From an uncultured Muribaculaceae bacterium (lineage in GTDB: Bacteria > Bacteroidota > Bacteroidia > Bacteroidales > Muribaculaceae), in NCBI GenBank assembly GCA_910585275.1, contig CAJUCW010000055.1, forward strand, positions 1 to 17,345: DNA of 17,345 nucleotides, written 5' to 3'. Positions 6,963 to 14,491 of the stretch are shown one piece after another. Positions within the stretch are counted from its first letter, which is position 1; every line of letters starts with the position of its first letter. Below the pieces are notes generated by a model. It had not been told where the DNA came from. It saw nothing but the letters and a program-made list of their open reading frames with translations, and made no database searches. The translations under genes were made by a program, and so were the position numbers.

Positions 6963-6985
6963 TTTTAACATTATAAGTGTTAAAA
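6963..6985. promoter_or_regulatory. perfect inverted repeat upstream of the Crp-like gene, candidate operator
   Basis: TTTTAACA (6963-6970) and TGTTAAAA (6978-6985) form a perfect 8-bp dyad with a 7-bp spacer, centred about 83 bp before the ATG. Spacing and symmetry suit a homodimeric Crp/Fnr-type regulator. A weak -7-like TAGTGTTG (6989-6996) follows, so the dyad would overlap the promoter spacer. Binding is inferred. Confidence 0.45.
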
Positions 6986-7056
6986 GGGTAGTGTTGTTTC
7001 TCTCTCAATTCGCATTTGCCTGCCCGTAAGCAGGTAGAATTTAATTAATACATTCT

Positions 7057-7725
7057 ATGGCAACGATGTATGAGATGATTATGGACCTTCCGCTCTTCAA
7101 GGGAGTTGGAAAAGACCATATCTCGCTTTTCCTTGAAAAAACCAATATCGGCTTCCGCAATTATAACGGAGGGGAGATTCTTGCGGATATCGGAGAGTCG
7201 GTCCGCATGGTCAGGTTTGTAATATCGGGGGAGGTAAACATTATCCACCGGCTTGAAGATGTGGGTGTCACCGTTGAGGAACGCGCAGGGTTCGGGAGGG
7301 TCCTTGGCGCCGACAGACTTTTCGGACTTGACACTGGTTATCCCTATAGGGCAGTGGCGGTGACGAGAACAAGTATAATGGAGTTCAGCAAAGAGCAGTA
7401 TATCAATCTGCTCCATTCCGATAATATATATATGTTGAATTTTTTCAACTATCTTTCTTTGAGGGCACAACGTCCTGTGGACGCGATAAAACGCTATTGC
7501 AACGGCACCATAAACTCAAGAGTGAGGCAACTTGTGTGTGTGCTTACTGAGCCGGGTGCAAAAGGGGTGGTAATAAATGGAAGTGACGAAGCGCTTGCGG
7601 AGTATTGCGACACTACTGAAGAGTACATCCGGGAATGGAAACATGAAATCCAGATGGAAATGTTTGCGGAGTGCGATTCCGAAACTATAAGAATTCTTTC
7701 GCGAGGCCGTTTTCTTGGCCTTTAA
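7057..7725 (+). CDS. Crp/Fnr-family transcriptional regulator with divergent HTH
   Basis: The 222-residue length and layout match the family: an N-terminal cyclic-nucleotide-binding-like beta roll (about 12-115, with LPLFKGV, YNGGEILADIGE, MVRFVISGEVNI and YPYRAVAVT), a dimerisation helix (about 120-150) and a C-terminal winged helix. The cAMP phosphate cassette is degenerate (no GE before PYRA), so cAMP is unlikely as ligand; no Fnr-type cysteine cluster is present at the N-terminus. The putative HTH (EALAEYCDTTEEYIREWKHEIQ, about 178-199) lacks the usual Arg/Thr-Val-Ser-Arg recognition pattern, so DNA specificity should be unusual. It is monocistronic: a tRNA terminator precedes it and the nucleoside transporter has its own promoter. 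A small hairpin, CCTGC/GCAGG, lies about 20 nt before the ATG. Target genes are unknown. Confidence 0.8.
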   Translation: MATMYEMIMDLPLFKGVGKDHISLFLEKTNIGFRNYNGGEILADIGESVRMVRFVISGEVNIIHRLEDVGVTVEERAGFGRVLGADRLFGLDTGYPYRAVAVTRTSIMEFSKEQYINLLHSDNIYMLNFFNYLSLRAQRPVDAIKRYCNGTINSRVRQLVCVLTEPGAKGVVINGSDEALAEYCDTTEEYIREWKHEIQMEMFAECDSETIRILSRGRFLGL

Positions 7726-7770
7726 ACATCTTATGAGTGCTTGCCTTTGGAAAATAAAACGGGGCATACG

Positions 7771-7801
7771 TTTCGAGATTCAGGAAAAATAATTAAATTT
7801 G
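7771..7801 (+). promoter_or_regulatory. promoter of the nucleoside transporter-rsmE-kdsA operon
   Basis: TTTC (7771-7774), a 19-bp spacer and TAAATTTG (7794-7801) fit the Bacteroidetes consensus with a slightly imperfect -33. The leader is about 60 nt. Confidence 0.6.
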
Positions 7802-7868
7802 CGGGAAAGATGTTATTCCAGAGCGTTGGAAACGTCGCTGAATCCAGAAACCTTGTAAAATCAAAATA

Positions 7869-9224
7869 ATGTCATCAAAAGATTCACTTAAGATCCGTCT
7901 TTCGGTTCTTAACTTTCTTGAATTTGCCGTGTGGGGGTCGTATCTGACTTCGCTTGGCAATTTTTTGTTTAAAAACGGTCTTGGCGACCAAATCGGTTGG
8001 TTTTATGCCATGCAGGGGATTGTGTCGCTTTTTATGCCTTCTGTGATAGGTATCCTTGCCGACCGTTGGCTCCAGGCGCAGAAGATGTTGAGCCTGTGCC
8101 ATCTCATTGCCGGAGTATTCATGGCTCTTGCCGGTTTCTATTGCATGTCGGCAGAGGCAGTTGGTTTCGCCCCTCTGTTTGCTTTGTATGCCGTGTCGGT
8201 GGCTTTTTTCATGCCGACCATAGGTCTCAATAATTCAGTGGCTTTCAATGCGCTGACCAAGGCCGGGCTCGACACTGTGAAAGATTTTCCTCCTATCAGG
8301 ATTTTCGGCACGATAGGATTTATATGTGCCATGCTTTTTGTGAATTTTGCCGGGCCGGAAGGTTCCACTTTCCAGACGTCGTATATGCAGCTTTTTGTGT
8401 CGGCAGTTTTCAGTATGGTTATGATGGTCTATTCCCTGACAATGCCGGAGTGCCCCGTAAGCAAGGGCTGCAAGTCGGGAAGCCTGATTGACCGTCTCGG
8501 ACTCAAGGCCTTTTCATTGTTCAAGCAGAAAAGGATGGCGGTGTTTTTTATTTTCAGCATGATGCTTGGTGTGTCGCTGCAGATAACCAACGGCTATGCC
8601 AATCCTTACATCACATTCTTTAAGGAGATTCCGCAGTATGCCGGAGCTTGGGCGGCGCAGAATGCGAATGCTCTGATTTCCATTTCGCAGATCAGCGAGA
8701 CCCTATGCATACTTCTGATACCCTTCTGCCTTAAACGTTTCGGCATAAAGGGGGTGATGTTGATGTCGATGTTTGCGTGGGTGCTCAGATTCGGCTTTTT
8801 CGGAATCGGAAATCCGAGTGACGGTTTGTGGCTGATGGTTTTGTCGTGTATCGTTTATGGAATTGCCTTTGATTTCTTTAACGTAAGTGGAGGCCTTTAT
8901 GTCGATAAGGAGACCGACCCGTCAATCCGGAGTAGTGCCCAGGGACTTTTTATGATTATGACAAATGGGTTTGGCGCTACGATCGGTACGCTGTGTGCGA
9001 TGGCGATAGTCAATCATAATGTGGTTGCTACCGACCCCGTCGAAGTGCAGCTTGAGGGTTGGCGCATGTCATGGTATATATTTGCGGGGTATGCCCTTGT
9101 AATGGCGGCATTGTTCTGGATTTGTTTCCATGACAAAGAAGCCGGTGAGAAGGAAATATCGTCGAGGGAAATATCTCAGGCTGAAAGTGCTGACGGAGGC
9201 GGAATGACAATAGAAAAAATATGA
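7869..9224 (+). CDS. MFS nucleoside:H+ symporter (NupG/XapB-like)
   Basis: A 451-residue inner-membrane transporter with about 12 hydrophobic segments. The N-terminal LNFLEFAVWGSYLTSLGNFL and the loop MQGIVSLFMPSVIGILADRW are typical of the nucleoside:H+ symporter branch of the major facilitator superfamily; the motif around IRIFGTIGFICAML and the later VSGGLYVDKETDPSIRSSAQGLFMIMTNGFG also fit. It probably imports nucleosides by proton symport, though the precise substrate is inferred. The last 30 residues are a charged cytoplasmic tail. Its stop overlaps the rsmE start by 4 bp (ATGA), so the two are translationally coupled. Its own promoter lies about 70 bp upstream of the ATG. Confidence 0.85.
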   Translation: MSSKDSLKIRLSVLNFLEFAVWGSYLTSLGNFLFKNGLGDQIGWFYAMQGIVSLFMPSVIGILADRWLQAQKMLSLCHLIAGVFMALAGFYCMSAEAVGFAPLFALYAVSVAFFMPTIGLNNSVAFNALTKAGLDTVKDFPPIRIFGTIGFICAMLFVNFAGPEGSTFQTSYMQLFVSAVFSMVMMVYSLTMPECPVSKGCKSGSLIDRLGLKAFSLFKQKRMAVFFIFSMMLGVSLQITNGYANPYITFFKEIPQYAGAWAAQNANALISISQISETLCILLIPFCLKRFGIKGVMLMSMFAWVLRFGFFGIGNPSDGLWLMVLSCIVYGIAFDFFNVSGGLYVDKETDPSIRSSAQGLFMIMTNGFGATIGTLCAMAIVNHNVVATDPVEVQLEGWRMSWYIFAGYALVMAALFWICFHDKEAGEKEISSREISQAESADGGGMTIEKI

Positions 9225-9937
9225 TACAGTTTTATGCACCAGACATAGAGGCTACCGGGTTGCTGCCTGAATCTGATTCTGCTCATTGTTGCCGTGTGCT
9301 ACGCATGAAAGAGGGCGACGAGTTGGCGGCGGTTGATGGAAAAGGGCGGCGTTTCCGATGTCGGATTGTAGAGGCGCATCCCAAGCATACTGCGGTGGAA
9401 ATTCTATCGTTTGAGGAAGTCCCTAATCATTGGGGAGTGGAGATTACATTGGCGGTGGCGCCTACCAAACATTCGGACCGCATGGAATGGATGCTTGAGA
9501 AAGCAGTGGAAATAGGTATAGACAGGATTGTGCTCATAAAGTGCAGCCGGAGCGAACGAAAGGTGATGAAACTTGAGCGCCTTGAGAAAGTGATGGTTTC
9601 TGCAATGAAGCAAAGTCTTAAAGGAGTGCTTCCCAAACTGGAAGAGGTGACGGGCTTTAATGAGTTTGTGGAGTCGGTTGGTACGGATGTCCAGAAGTTT
9701 TTCGGATATTGTGACGAATCGCGTCCACGTTGTGAATTTACAAGGAGTTGCAAGCCGGGAAAGCCTGTGGTCATAATGATAGGCCCTGAGGGAGATTTCT
9801 CTCCGGATGAGGTTGCTCATGCCGAATCATGTGGCTTCACTGCAGTGACGTTCGGAGAGAGCCGGCTGCGTACTGAAACAGCCGCACTCTACGGCGTGAC
9901 AGCAGTGCACATAATCAACCAGATTGATGCGAAATGA
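9221..9937 (+). CDS. rsmE: 16S rRNA m3U1498 methyltransferase RsmE
   Basis: A 238-residue SPOUT-class methyltransferase that uses S-adenosylmethionine to methylate N3 of U1498 in helix 44 of 16S rRNA. The N-terminal PUA-like domain (HCCRVLRMKEGDELAAVDGKG, about 22-42) is followed by the knotted catalytic domain with LAVAPTKHSDRMEWMLEKAVEIGI (78-100), the SAM-loop GPEGDFSPDE (188-197) and RLRTETAAL (215-223), all family hallmarks. Length is normal. It overlaps the transporter gene by 4 bp and precedes kdsA by 23 bp, so it is the middle gene of a three-gene operon whose members are not functionally obvious partners. Confidence 0.96.
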   Translation: MIQFYAPDIEATGLLPESDSAHCCRVLRMKEGDELAAVDGKGRRFRCRIVEAHPKHTAVEILSFEEVPNHWGVEITLAVAPTKHSDRMEWMLEKAVEIGIDRIVLIKCSRSERKVMKLERLEKVMVSAMKQSLKGVLPKLEEVTGFNEFVESVGTDVQKFFGYCDESRPRCEFTRSCKPGKPVVIMIGPEGDFSPDEVAHAESCGFTAVTFGESRLRTETAALYGVTAVHIINQIDAK

Positions 9938-9960
9938 TTATCCATTAAAAAATACAGATT

Positions 9961-10794
9961 ATGACAAACGATATAAGGAAATATCTCGAATCGAGCGAAA
10001 ACGATAATTTTTTCCTTTTTGCAGGACCTTGCGTAATCGAAGGAGAAGACATGGCCCTCGACATAGCGGAACAGATGATAAAAATTACGCAGCGTCTTGA
10101 CATCCCCTATGTTTTTAAGGGAAGTTATCGTAAGGCCAACCGTAGTCGTATCGATTCGTTCACGGGCATTGGCGACGAGAAAGCGCTGAGGGTGCTTGAA
10201 AAAGTGAGGGATACTTTTGGAATCCCTGTCGTGACAGACATCCATCTTCCGGAAGAGGCTGCAATGGCGGCGGAGTGTGTAGATATCCTTCAGATTCCTG
10301 CCTTCTTGTGTCGGCAGACAGATTTGCTTGTGGCTGCTGCAAAGACCGGCAAATTTGTAAACATAAAGAAAGGGCAGTTTCTCTCTCCTCAGGCAATGGC
10401 GCATGCGGTAGGGAAGGTGAGGGATGCCGGAAACGGTAATGTTGCGGTCACTGAACGGGGCACCACATTCGGTTATCAGGATTTGATTGTTGACATGCGT
10501 TCGTTCCCGGAAATAAAGAAGGCATGTGGGTGTCCGGTTATTATTGATGCCACTCATTCACTCCAGCAACCCAATCAGGCGGCTGGAGTTACAGGAGGTC
10601 TCCCGGGGCTTATTTCCACCGTAGCGATGTCATCGCTTGCTGCCGGTGCCGACGGGGTATTCATGGAAACACACAGGAATCCGTCGGTTGCCAAAAGCGA
10701 TGGTGCCAATATGCTTCCGCTTTCGGAAATGGAAAAGCTGCTTCAAAAGCTCTGTATGATAAGATGTGCCTATAATGAAGCGTCGAAACTTTGA
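9961..10794 (+). CDS. kdsA: 3-deoxy-D-manno-octulosonate 8-phosphate synthase (KdsA), metal-dependent class
   Basis: This enzyme condenses phosphoenolpyruvate with arabinose 5-phosphate to Kdo-8-phosphate, the first committed step of Kdo synthesis for LPS. The 277 residues form a DAHP-synthase-type barrel with AGPCVIE (21-27), KGSYRKANRSR (53-63), DIHLPEEA, TERGTTFGY and IDATHS. Cys24 is followed by His199, Glu236 and Asp247, whose spacing (37 and 11 residues) equals that of the metal ligands in the Aquifex enzyme; E. coli has Asn at the Cys position. So this is the metal-dependent class. The ATG at 9961 begins 23 bp after rsmE. A long hairpin at 10827-10884 ends the operon. Confidence 0.97.
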   Translation: MTNDIRKYLESSENDNFFLFAGPCVIEGEDMALDIAEQMIKITQRLDIPYVFKGSYRKANRSRIDSFTGIGDEKALRVLEKVRDTFGIPVVTDIHLPEEAAMAAECVDILQIPAFLCRQTDLLVAAAKTGKFVNIKKGQFLSPQAMAHAVGKVRDAGNGNVAVTERGTTFGYQDLIVDMRSFPEIKKACGCPVIIDATHSLQQPNQAAGVTGGLPGLISTVAMSSLAAGADGVFMETHRNPSVAKSDGANMLPLSEMEKLLQKLCMIRCAYNEASKL

Positions 10795-10826
10795 TTTATA
10801 GTTGCGTCGCTACTGGCATAGATATT

Positions 10827-10884
10827 GATAAAGTAATCGGGCTTGCTTGTCACTGACAGGCGAGCCCGATTACTTTATCGTTTT
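10827..10884 (+). terminator. long hairpin terminator after kdsA
   Basis: A 17-bp perfect stem (10827-10843 with 10863-10879) extends inward by seven more pairs including two G-T, leaving a 5-nt loop, and is followed by GTTTTATT on the plus strand. It separates kdsA from the convergent M23 peptidase gene and could also stop that gene's transcripts, but the minus-strand side has no clear T-run. Confidence 0.88.
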
Positions 10885-10900
10885 ATTGGCGTGGCGCTTG

Positions 10901-11842
10901 TTATTTCAACTTAAGCACTTGGCCCACTTTTATCATATCGGAATTCGACATTCCGTTGATTTTTCTGAGAGAAGTGGCAGAGAGTCCGTAGGATTTGGCG
11001 ATAGAGGAAAGAGTGTCGCCTTTCTTGACGGTGTAGCTCTCGATTTCCGAATCTGCAGCGCGGTAAGGGTTCTCTTTTTCCGATTTGGCATATTTTCCCG
11101 AAGGTGCGAAGTTGCGGGCCTTCGTATATGTCTTCTTGTCGAAGAGATAAGTGTCAGTGTGGGTGGTGTGGTTTGCGAAGTCGAAAATCGCAGCCGGATT
11201 GATGGCGTATCCCATAAAACGGGTTTCGAAATGCAGGTGGGGACCGGTGCTTCTTCCCGTGCTTCCTCCAAGTCCAATCGGGTCGCCTGCTTTAACCACT
11301 TCGTCGGGTTTTACAAGCGATTTGTTGAGGTGCCCATAAACAGTTTCCAGTCCGTTGGGATGACGGAGAATAATATAGTTCCCAAAGCCTCTCGCCTCAT
11401 AGCTTGTAAGCCTGACTTTGCCGTCAAAAGCGGCGTAGATCGTGTCGTTGCTTTTTATGTGGAGGTCAATGCCTTTATGCATGCGTCCGAATTTCGAACG
11501 GTAGCCGTAATTTGAATTTACCCTCCCCGGTACGGGCATGAAATAACCGGTGACGTCGATTAGCTTGGTGTCAGGCACATCGGATTCTTTAAACGGGTTT
11601 ACGGATTTGCTGTTCCATCCCTCGGTAAAGATGTCTGGTTCGGGTTCGATGTCATCTATAAGGTCGATGAAAGTGTTTTTCTCCACCAATCTTATCTGGT
11701 CTTTGCTTTTTGCTTGATTTGCGAGGAGCTGCTTGTGGGCGTCGGAGTGAGGCGATTTGCTTTTGATTGTCTGTGCGGATAATCCTGAAACGGCGAAAGC
11801 TGTCATGATTGTCAGCACCGATATTTTCTTGATTAAATTCAT
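10901..11842 (-). CDS. secreted M23 (LytM) peptidase with C-terminal LysM domain
   Basis: The 313-residue product has a signal peptide (MNLIKKISVLTIMTAFAVSGLSAQ, likely cut near residue 23), a low-complexity linker, an M23 metallopeptidase domain (about 95-220) and a LysM peptidoglycan-binding domain (about 269-312, YTVKKGDTLSSIAKSYG to KVGQVLKLK). The zinc and catalytic residues of M23 are intact: His122 and Asp126 in MHKGIDLHI, His171 in YGHLN, and His202 and His204 in GPHLHFE. It should therefore be an active cell-wall endopeptidase in the periplasm, cleaving peptide cross-links during growth or division. It lies 67 bp after ndk on the same strand with no promoter match in between, so co-transcription is likely. 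Confidence 0.94.
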   Translation of the reverse strand: MNLIKKISVLTIMTAFAVSGLSAQTIKSKSPHSDAHKQLLANQAKSKDQIRLVEKNTFIDLIDDIEPEPDIFTEGWNSKSVNPFKESDVPDTKLIDVTGYFMPVPGRVNSNYGYRSKFGRMHKGIDLHIKSNDTIYAAFDGKVRLTSYEARGFGNYIILRHPNGLETVYGHLNKSLVKPDEVVKAGDPIGLGGSTGRSTGPHLHFETRFMGYAINPAAIFDFANHTTHTDTYLFDKKTYTKARNFAPSGKYAKSEKENPYRAADSEIESYTVKKGDTLSSIAKSYGLSATSLRKINGMSNSDMIKVGQVLKLK

Positions 11843-11909
11843 TTTCTTTCTTGAGTTTTAAGAGTGGGTCGGTTCAGACACACTCTAAGAAGGAGGTTGA
11901 TATCCGGTT

Positions 11910-12377
11910 TTATTGGTTAAGTTCGTCGTCTGCGTAAAGGAAAGACAGGTTGGATGGAGTATAGTCAAACACTTCCTCCGGTTTAAAGAATCTGTTGATT
12001 TCGATTAGTGCGTTTTCAGGAGAATCGGAAGCGTGGACAATGTTGGCTTGTCCGCTCATACAGAAATCTCCGCGCAAGGTGCCGGGTTCGGCTTTGCGAC
12101 CGTTGGTGGCTCCTACCATCTTGCGGAACACACTGACAATGTCAATACCTTTAAGCACCATGCATACCACAGGCGATGCCATCATCGAAGCACAAAGTTC
12201 GGGAAAAAAGGGCTTTTCGACAAGATGTGCGTAATGCTCGCGAAGAATCTTTTCATCGAGCTGCATCATCTTCATCGCGGTGATGATTATGCCGCGTTTC
12301 TGAATCCTGTCGATTACTTCTCCGAGCAGACCGCGTTCTACGCATGATGGTTTAAGGATGACTAATGTCTGTTCCAT
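11910..12377 (-). CDS. ndk: nucleoside diphosphate kinase
   Basis: This cytoplasmic enzyme moves the gamma phosphate from ATP to nucleoside diphosphates through a phosphohistidine. The 155 residues contain the N-terminal EQTLVILKPSCVERGLLGEV strand-helix, KMVGATNGRKAEPGTLRGDF (86-105) that binds the nucleotide, and the active-site His115 in ANIVHASDSPENA. Length is close to the usual 140-155. The gene begins at an ATG and has a -7 element 42 bp upstream. It is the first gene of a probable two-gene unit with the M23 peptidase. Confidence 0.97.
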   Translation of the reverse strand: MEQTLVILKPSCVERGLLGEVIDRIQKRGIIITAMKMMQLDEKILREHYAHLVEKPFFPELCASMMASPVVCMVLKGIDIVSVFRKMVGATNGRKAEPGTLRGDFCMSGQANIVHASDSPENALIEINRFFKPEEVFDYTPSNLSFLYADDELNQ

Positions 12378-12803
12378 AATTCTTTAAAACTTTTTAAGAT
12401 TTCTCTTTCCGTTGTCTTCAAAGTTACAATTAAGTTCATTCTGTTCCTAATATTTTGTAGTTATTTTTTCTAAATAAAATATTAAAGTATAAAACGTAAG
12501 TGGTTAAAAATGCCTGTTTCAGTAATATACGCGGTTTTTATGTTTTACAACATGTTTTTTCTGTCTATGCACATTGCATTTATGAGTGTGCAATTTTTGA
12601 TAAAATTAAATGTGAAAATTTGTTAATCGAAGATTAATAAGGCTATTATCAGATTTTTATGAAAGTGTCGGACTGAAGTGGAGGTAGTATCGGTTTCGGT
12701 GTCGGCATATGAACTATTGGGGCTTGTGGATTGTAATTCATATATACCTCAAGATTCTTTGAGGAGGATTCTGATATAAACTCACACCTTAAATAATTAT
12801 AAT
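12378..12803. other. 426-bp AT-rich intergenic region between ndk and the MscS gene
   Basis: It contains the minus-strand ndk -7 element TAACTTTG (12426-12419; no good -33 at the right distance) and, on the plus side, no full TAnnTTTG match for the channel gene. Inverted repeats are TGCACA/TGTGCA (12568-12573 and 12587-12592, followed by AATTTTTG) and CCTCAA/TTGAGG (12747-12752 and 12759-12764), the latter about 40 nt before the channel ATG. No RNA gene was recognised. Confidence 0.55.
12419..12426 (-). promoter_or_regulatory. ndk promoter, -7 element
   Basis: The minus strand reads TAACTTTG, a match to TAnnTTTG, 42 bp before the ndk ATG. A convincing -33 TTTG is lacking. Confidence 0.5.
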
Positions 12804-14375
12804 ATGATTCCACAGGACAATACCATTGCACACACACTTGATACGGTGCCGAAGGTTGATTTTTCCACGCATACGCAGGAGGAATCGTATGCGGTCGCAA
12901 GGCTGCTGATGGATGCCGACCGATTTATGCTTTCATTGATAGGACAGGAGAACAATGTGTCGCTGTTCAATTTCGTTTATGCAGTTCTCGTTTTTCTACT
13001 TGCCGTTGCCGTGGGATATGTGGTACGCAAGATTGTTGTGGCAATTGTTTATAAGATAGGCGATCATATTCAGAACGACTTTTATAAGGGTTTGCTCAAC
13101 GCGCATTTCTTCACGAAAACATCGCGCATAATACCGCCCATAGTTTTCCTTATTCTTATTCAGTTCACTCTCACTTCAAGAGCAACCCTTTCGGCGTGGC
13201 TTTCCCGTCTTTCGTATATATGGATGGCTTTCGTGATAGCCTATTCCGTCTGTGTTTTTCTCGAAGTGCTATGGATACATATAGATGAGCGTGCCAACAA
13301 AAGGAAACTGCCTTTGCACGGCCTTGTGCAGGTGGCGAAAGGGATTGTATGGATTATATGCGCCATCATCGTTATCGCCGTGCTCTTCGACAAGTCGCCG
13401 GGGGCTTTGCTTACCGGACTCGGTGCGTTTGCCACGGTATTGATGTTGATATTCAAAGACAGCATTCTTGGTATAGTGGCCGGCGTGCAGCTGTCGGAGA
13501 ATGATTCGCTTCATGTGGGCGACTGGATAAAAGTGCATGGCACGGATGCAAATGGCACGGTGCTCGAAGTGACGCTCAATCAGGTTAAAATACAGAATTG
13601 GGACAAAACCATCACGACGGTGCCGCCTTACAACCTTATAAGCGGAAGTTTCACCAATTACCGCACCATGCAGGAAAGCAATACCCGCAGGGTTCAGCGA
13701 AGCTATATGATAGACGCCGACAGCGTAATTCCCGCTGATGACAAGCTTCTTGATGAATTCTCGAAAATACCTTTGTTGAAAGATTGGATAGCAAAGAAAA
13801 TAGAGCAAAGGGCTGCTGGCAAAGTTTGCAATGCCAGTAATCCCGAAGGGCTTGTTGACGGTTCGATAGAAAGCAATCTTGGAGTGTTTCGCGCCTATCT
13901 GAAACTATGGCTCGACGCTAATCCTGAAATAGACCACAGCGGCGGCATAGGGTTCTGTTTTGTCACCACATTGCCTCAGACCGCGAACGGCATACCGCTA
14001 CAGGTGTATTGCTTCACCGCCACGTCGGCATGGTTGCAATATGAGGCCATTATGGCTTCGGTGTTCGAACATATTGCCGTGATGATGTATAAATTCCATC
14101 TCTATACCTACGAGAGTGCTTCAGGCCGCGACACCATTATAGACGGCTGGATGAGCCCAGGCAAGAATCCCGACGTACTTTTTGGTATGCCTTATCCATT
14201 CTTCAACGCCTCGGGCACTCCGGAGAACCCCGCATATCCCGTGCAGCAGACCGCATCGCCGCAGCCCTCCGCCATGATGCCTCCGGCTTCCTCCTCCCCG
14301 GCTTCCGCTGCATCTTCTCCGGCACAGGGAGCCTCGACATCTTCTTCTCTTTCGGGTTCTAAGCAACCTGTATGA
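12804..14375 (+). CDS. MscS-family mechanosensitive channel, YbdG-like
   Basis: A 523-residue inner-membrane protein. Hydrophobic segments lie near 55-75, 108-124, 138-158 and 178-195, then the pore-lining helix at about 198-218 (GALLTGLGAFATVLMLIF). The MscS beta domain follows: FKDSILGIVAGVQLSENDSLHVGDWIKV, then the QNWDKTITTVPPYNLISGSFTNYRTM segment that is characteristic of the YbdG subfamily. It likely opens under membrane tension during hypoosmotic shock; YbdG proteins have weak channel activity and a large cytoplasmic region. Odd feature: the last 45 residues are a Ser/Ala/Pro/Gln low-complexity tail not expected in YbdG. The gene is monocistronic, with a hairpin downstream at 14415-14458. 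Confidence 0.92.
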   Translation: MIPQDNTIAHTLDTVPKVDFSTHTQEESYAVARLLMDADRFMLSLIGQENNVSLFNFVYAVLVFLLAVAVGYVVRKIVVAIVYKIGDHIQNDFYKGLLNAHFFTKTSRIIPPIVFLILIQFTLTSRATLSAWLSRLSYIWMAFVIAYSVCVFLEVLWIHIDERANKRKLPLHGLVQVAKGIVWIICAIIVIAVLFDKSPGALLTGLGAFATVLMLIFKDSILGIVAGVQLSENDSLHVGDWIKVHGTDANGTVLEVTLNQVKIQNWDKTITTVPPYNLISGSFTNYRTMQESNTRRVQRSYMIDADSVIPADDKLLDEFSKIPLLKDWIAKKIEQRAAGKVCNASNPEGLVDGSIESNLGVFRAYLKLWLDANPEIDHSGGIGFCFVTTLPQTANGIPLQVYCFTATSAWLQYEAIMASVFEHIAVMMYKFHLYTYESASGRDTIIDGWMSPGKNPDVLFGMPYPFFNASGTPENPAYPVQQTASPQPSAMMPPASSSPASAASSPAQGASTSSSLSGSKQPV

Positions 14376-14414
14376 CAGTCCCCCTCGCTCTTTGGTTGAA
14401 TTATCCGATATGGT

Positions 14415-14458
14415 AGCAGAAGGACGCGACAATCTTGATTTTGTCGCGTCCTTCTGTT
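14415..14458. terminator. hairpin between convergent genes
   Basis: CAGAAGGACGCGACAA (14417-14432) pairs perfectly with TTGTCGCGTCCTTCTG (14441-14456) around an 8-nt loop. It sits between the converging channel and TraB/GumN genes and may serve both, but neither side has a real T-run. Confidence 0.7.
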
Positions 14459-14491
14459 GAAATCAATTTCTGTGGAATTATTTTACCGTGA

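Noticed and set aside
7018..7036. CCTGC/GCAGG hairpin before the Crp-like gene as a riboswitch.
   Set aside because: A single 5-bp stem matches no riboswitch architecture that I recognise.
7703..7722. AGGCC/GGCCT hairpin at the end of the Crp-like gene as a terminator.
   Set aside because: A 5-bp stem overlapping the stop codon and followed by only three T residues; too weak to call.
11861..11886. AGAGTG/CACTCT inverted repeat between ndk and the M23 gene as a terminator.
   Set aside because: Only 6 bp with a 14-nt loop and no T-run; the two genes look co-transcribed.
12649..12741. A 30-residue Pro-rich ORF on the minus strand (ATG at 12741, GAGG about 6 nt upstream) in the ndk-channel gap.
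   Set aside because: No promoter match on that strand, no family, and the upstream GAGG is part of a CCTCAA/TTGAGG hairpin. Too short to tell from chance.
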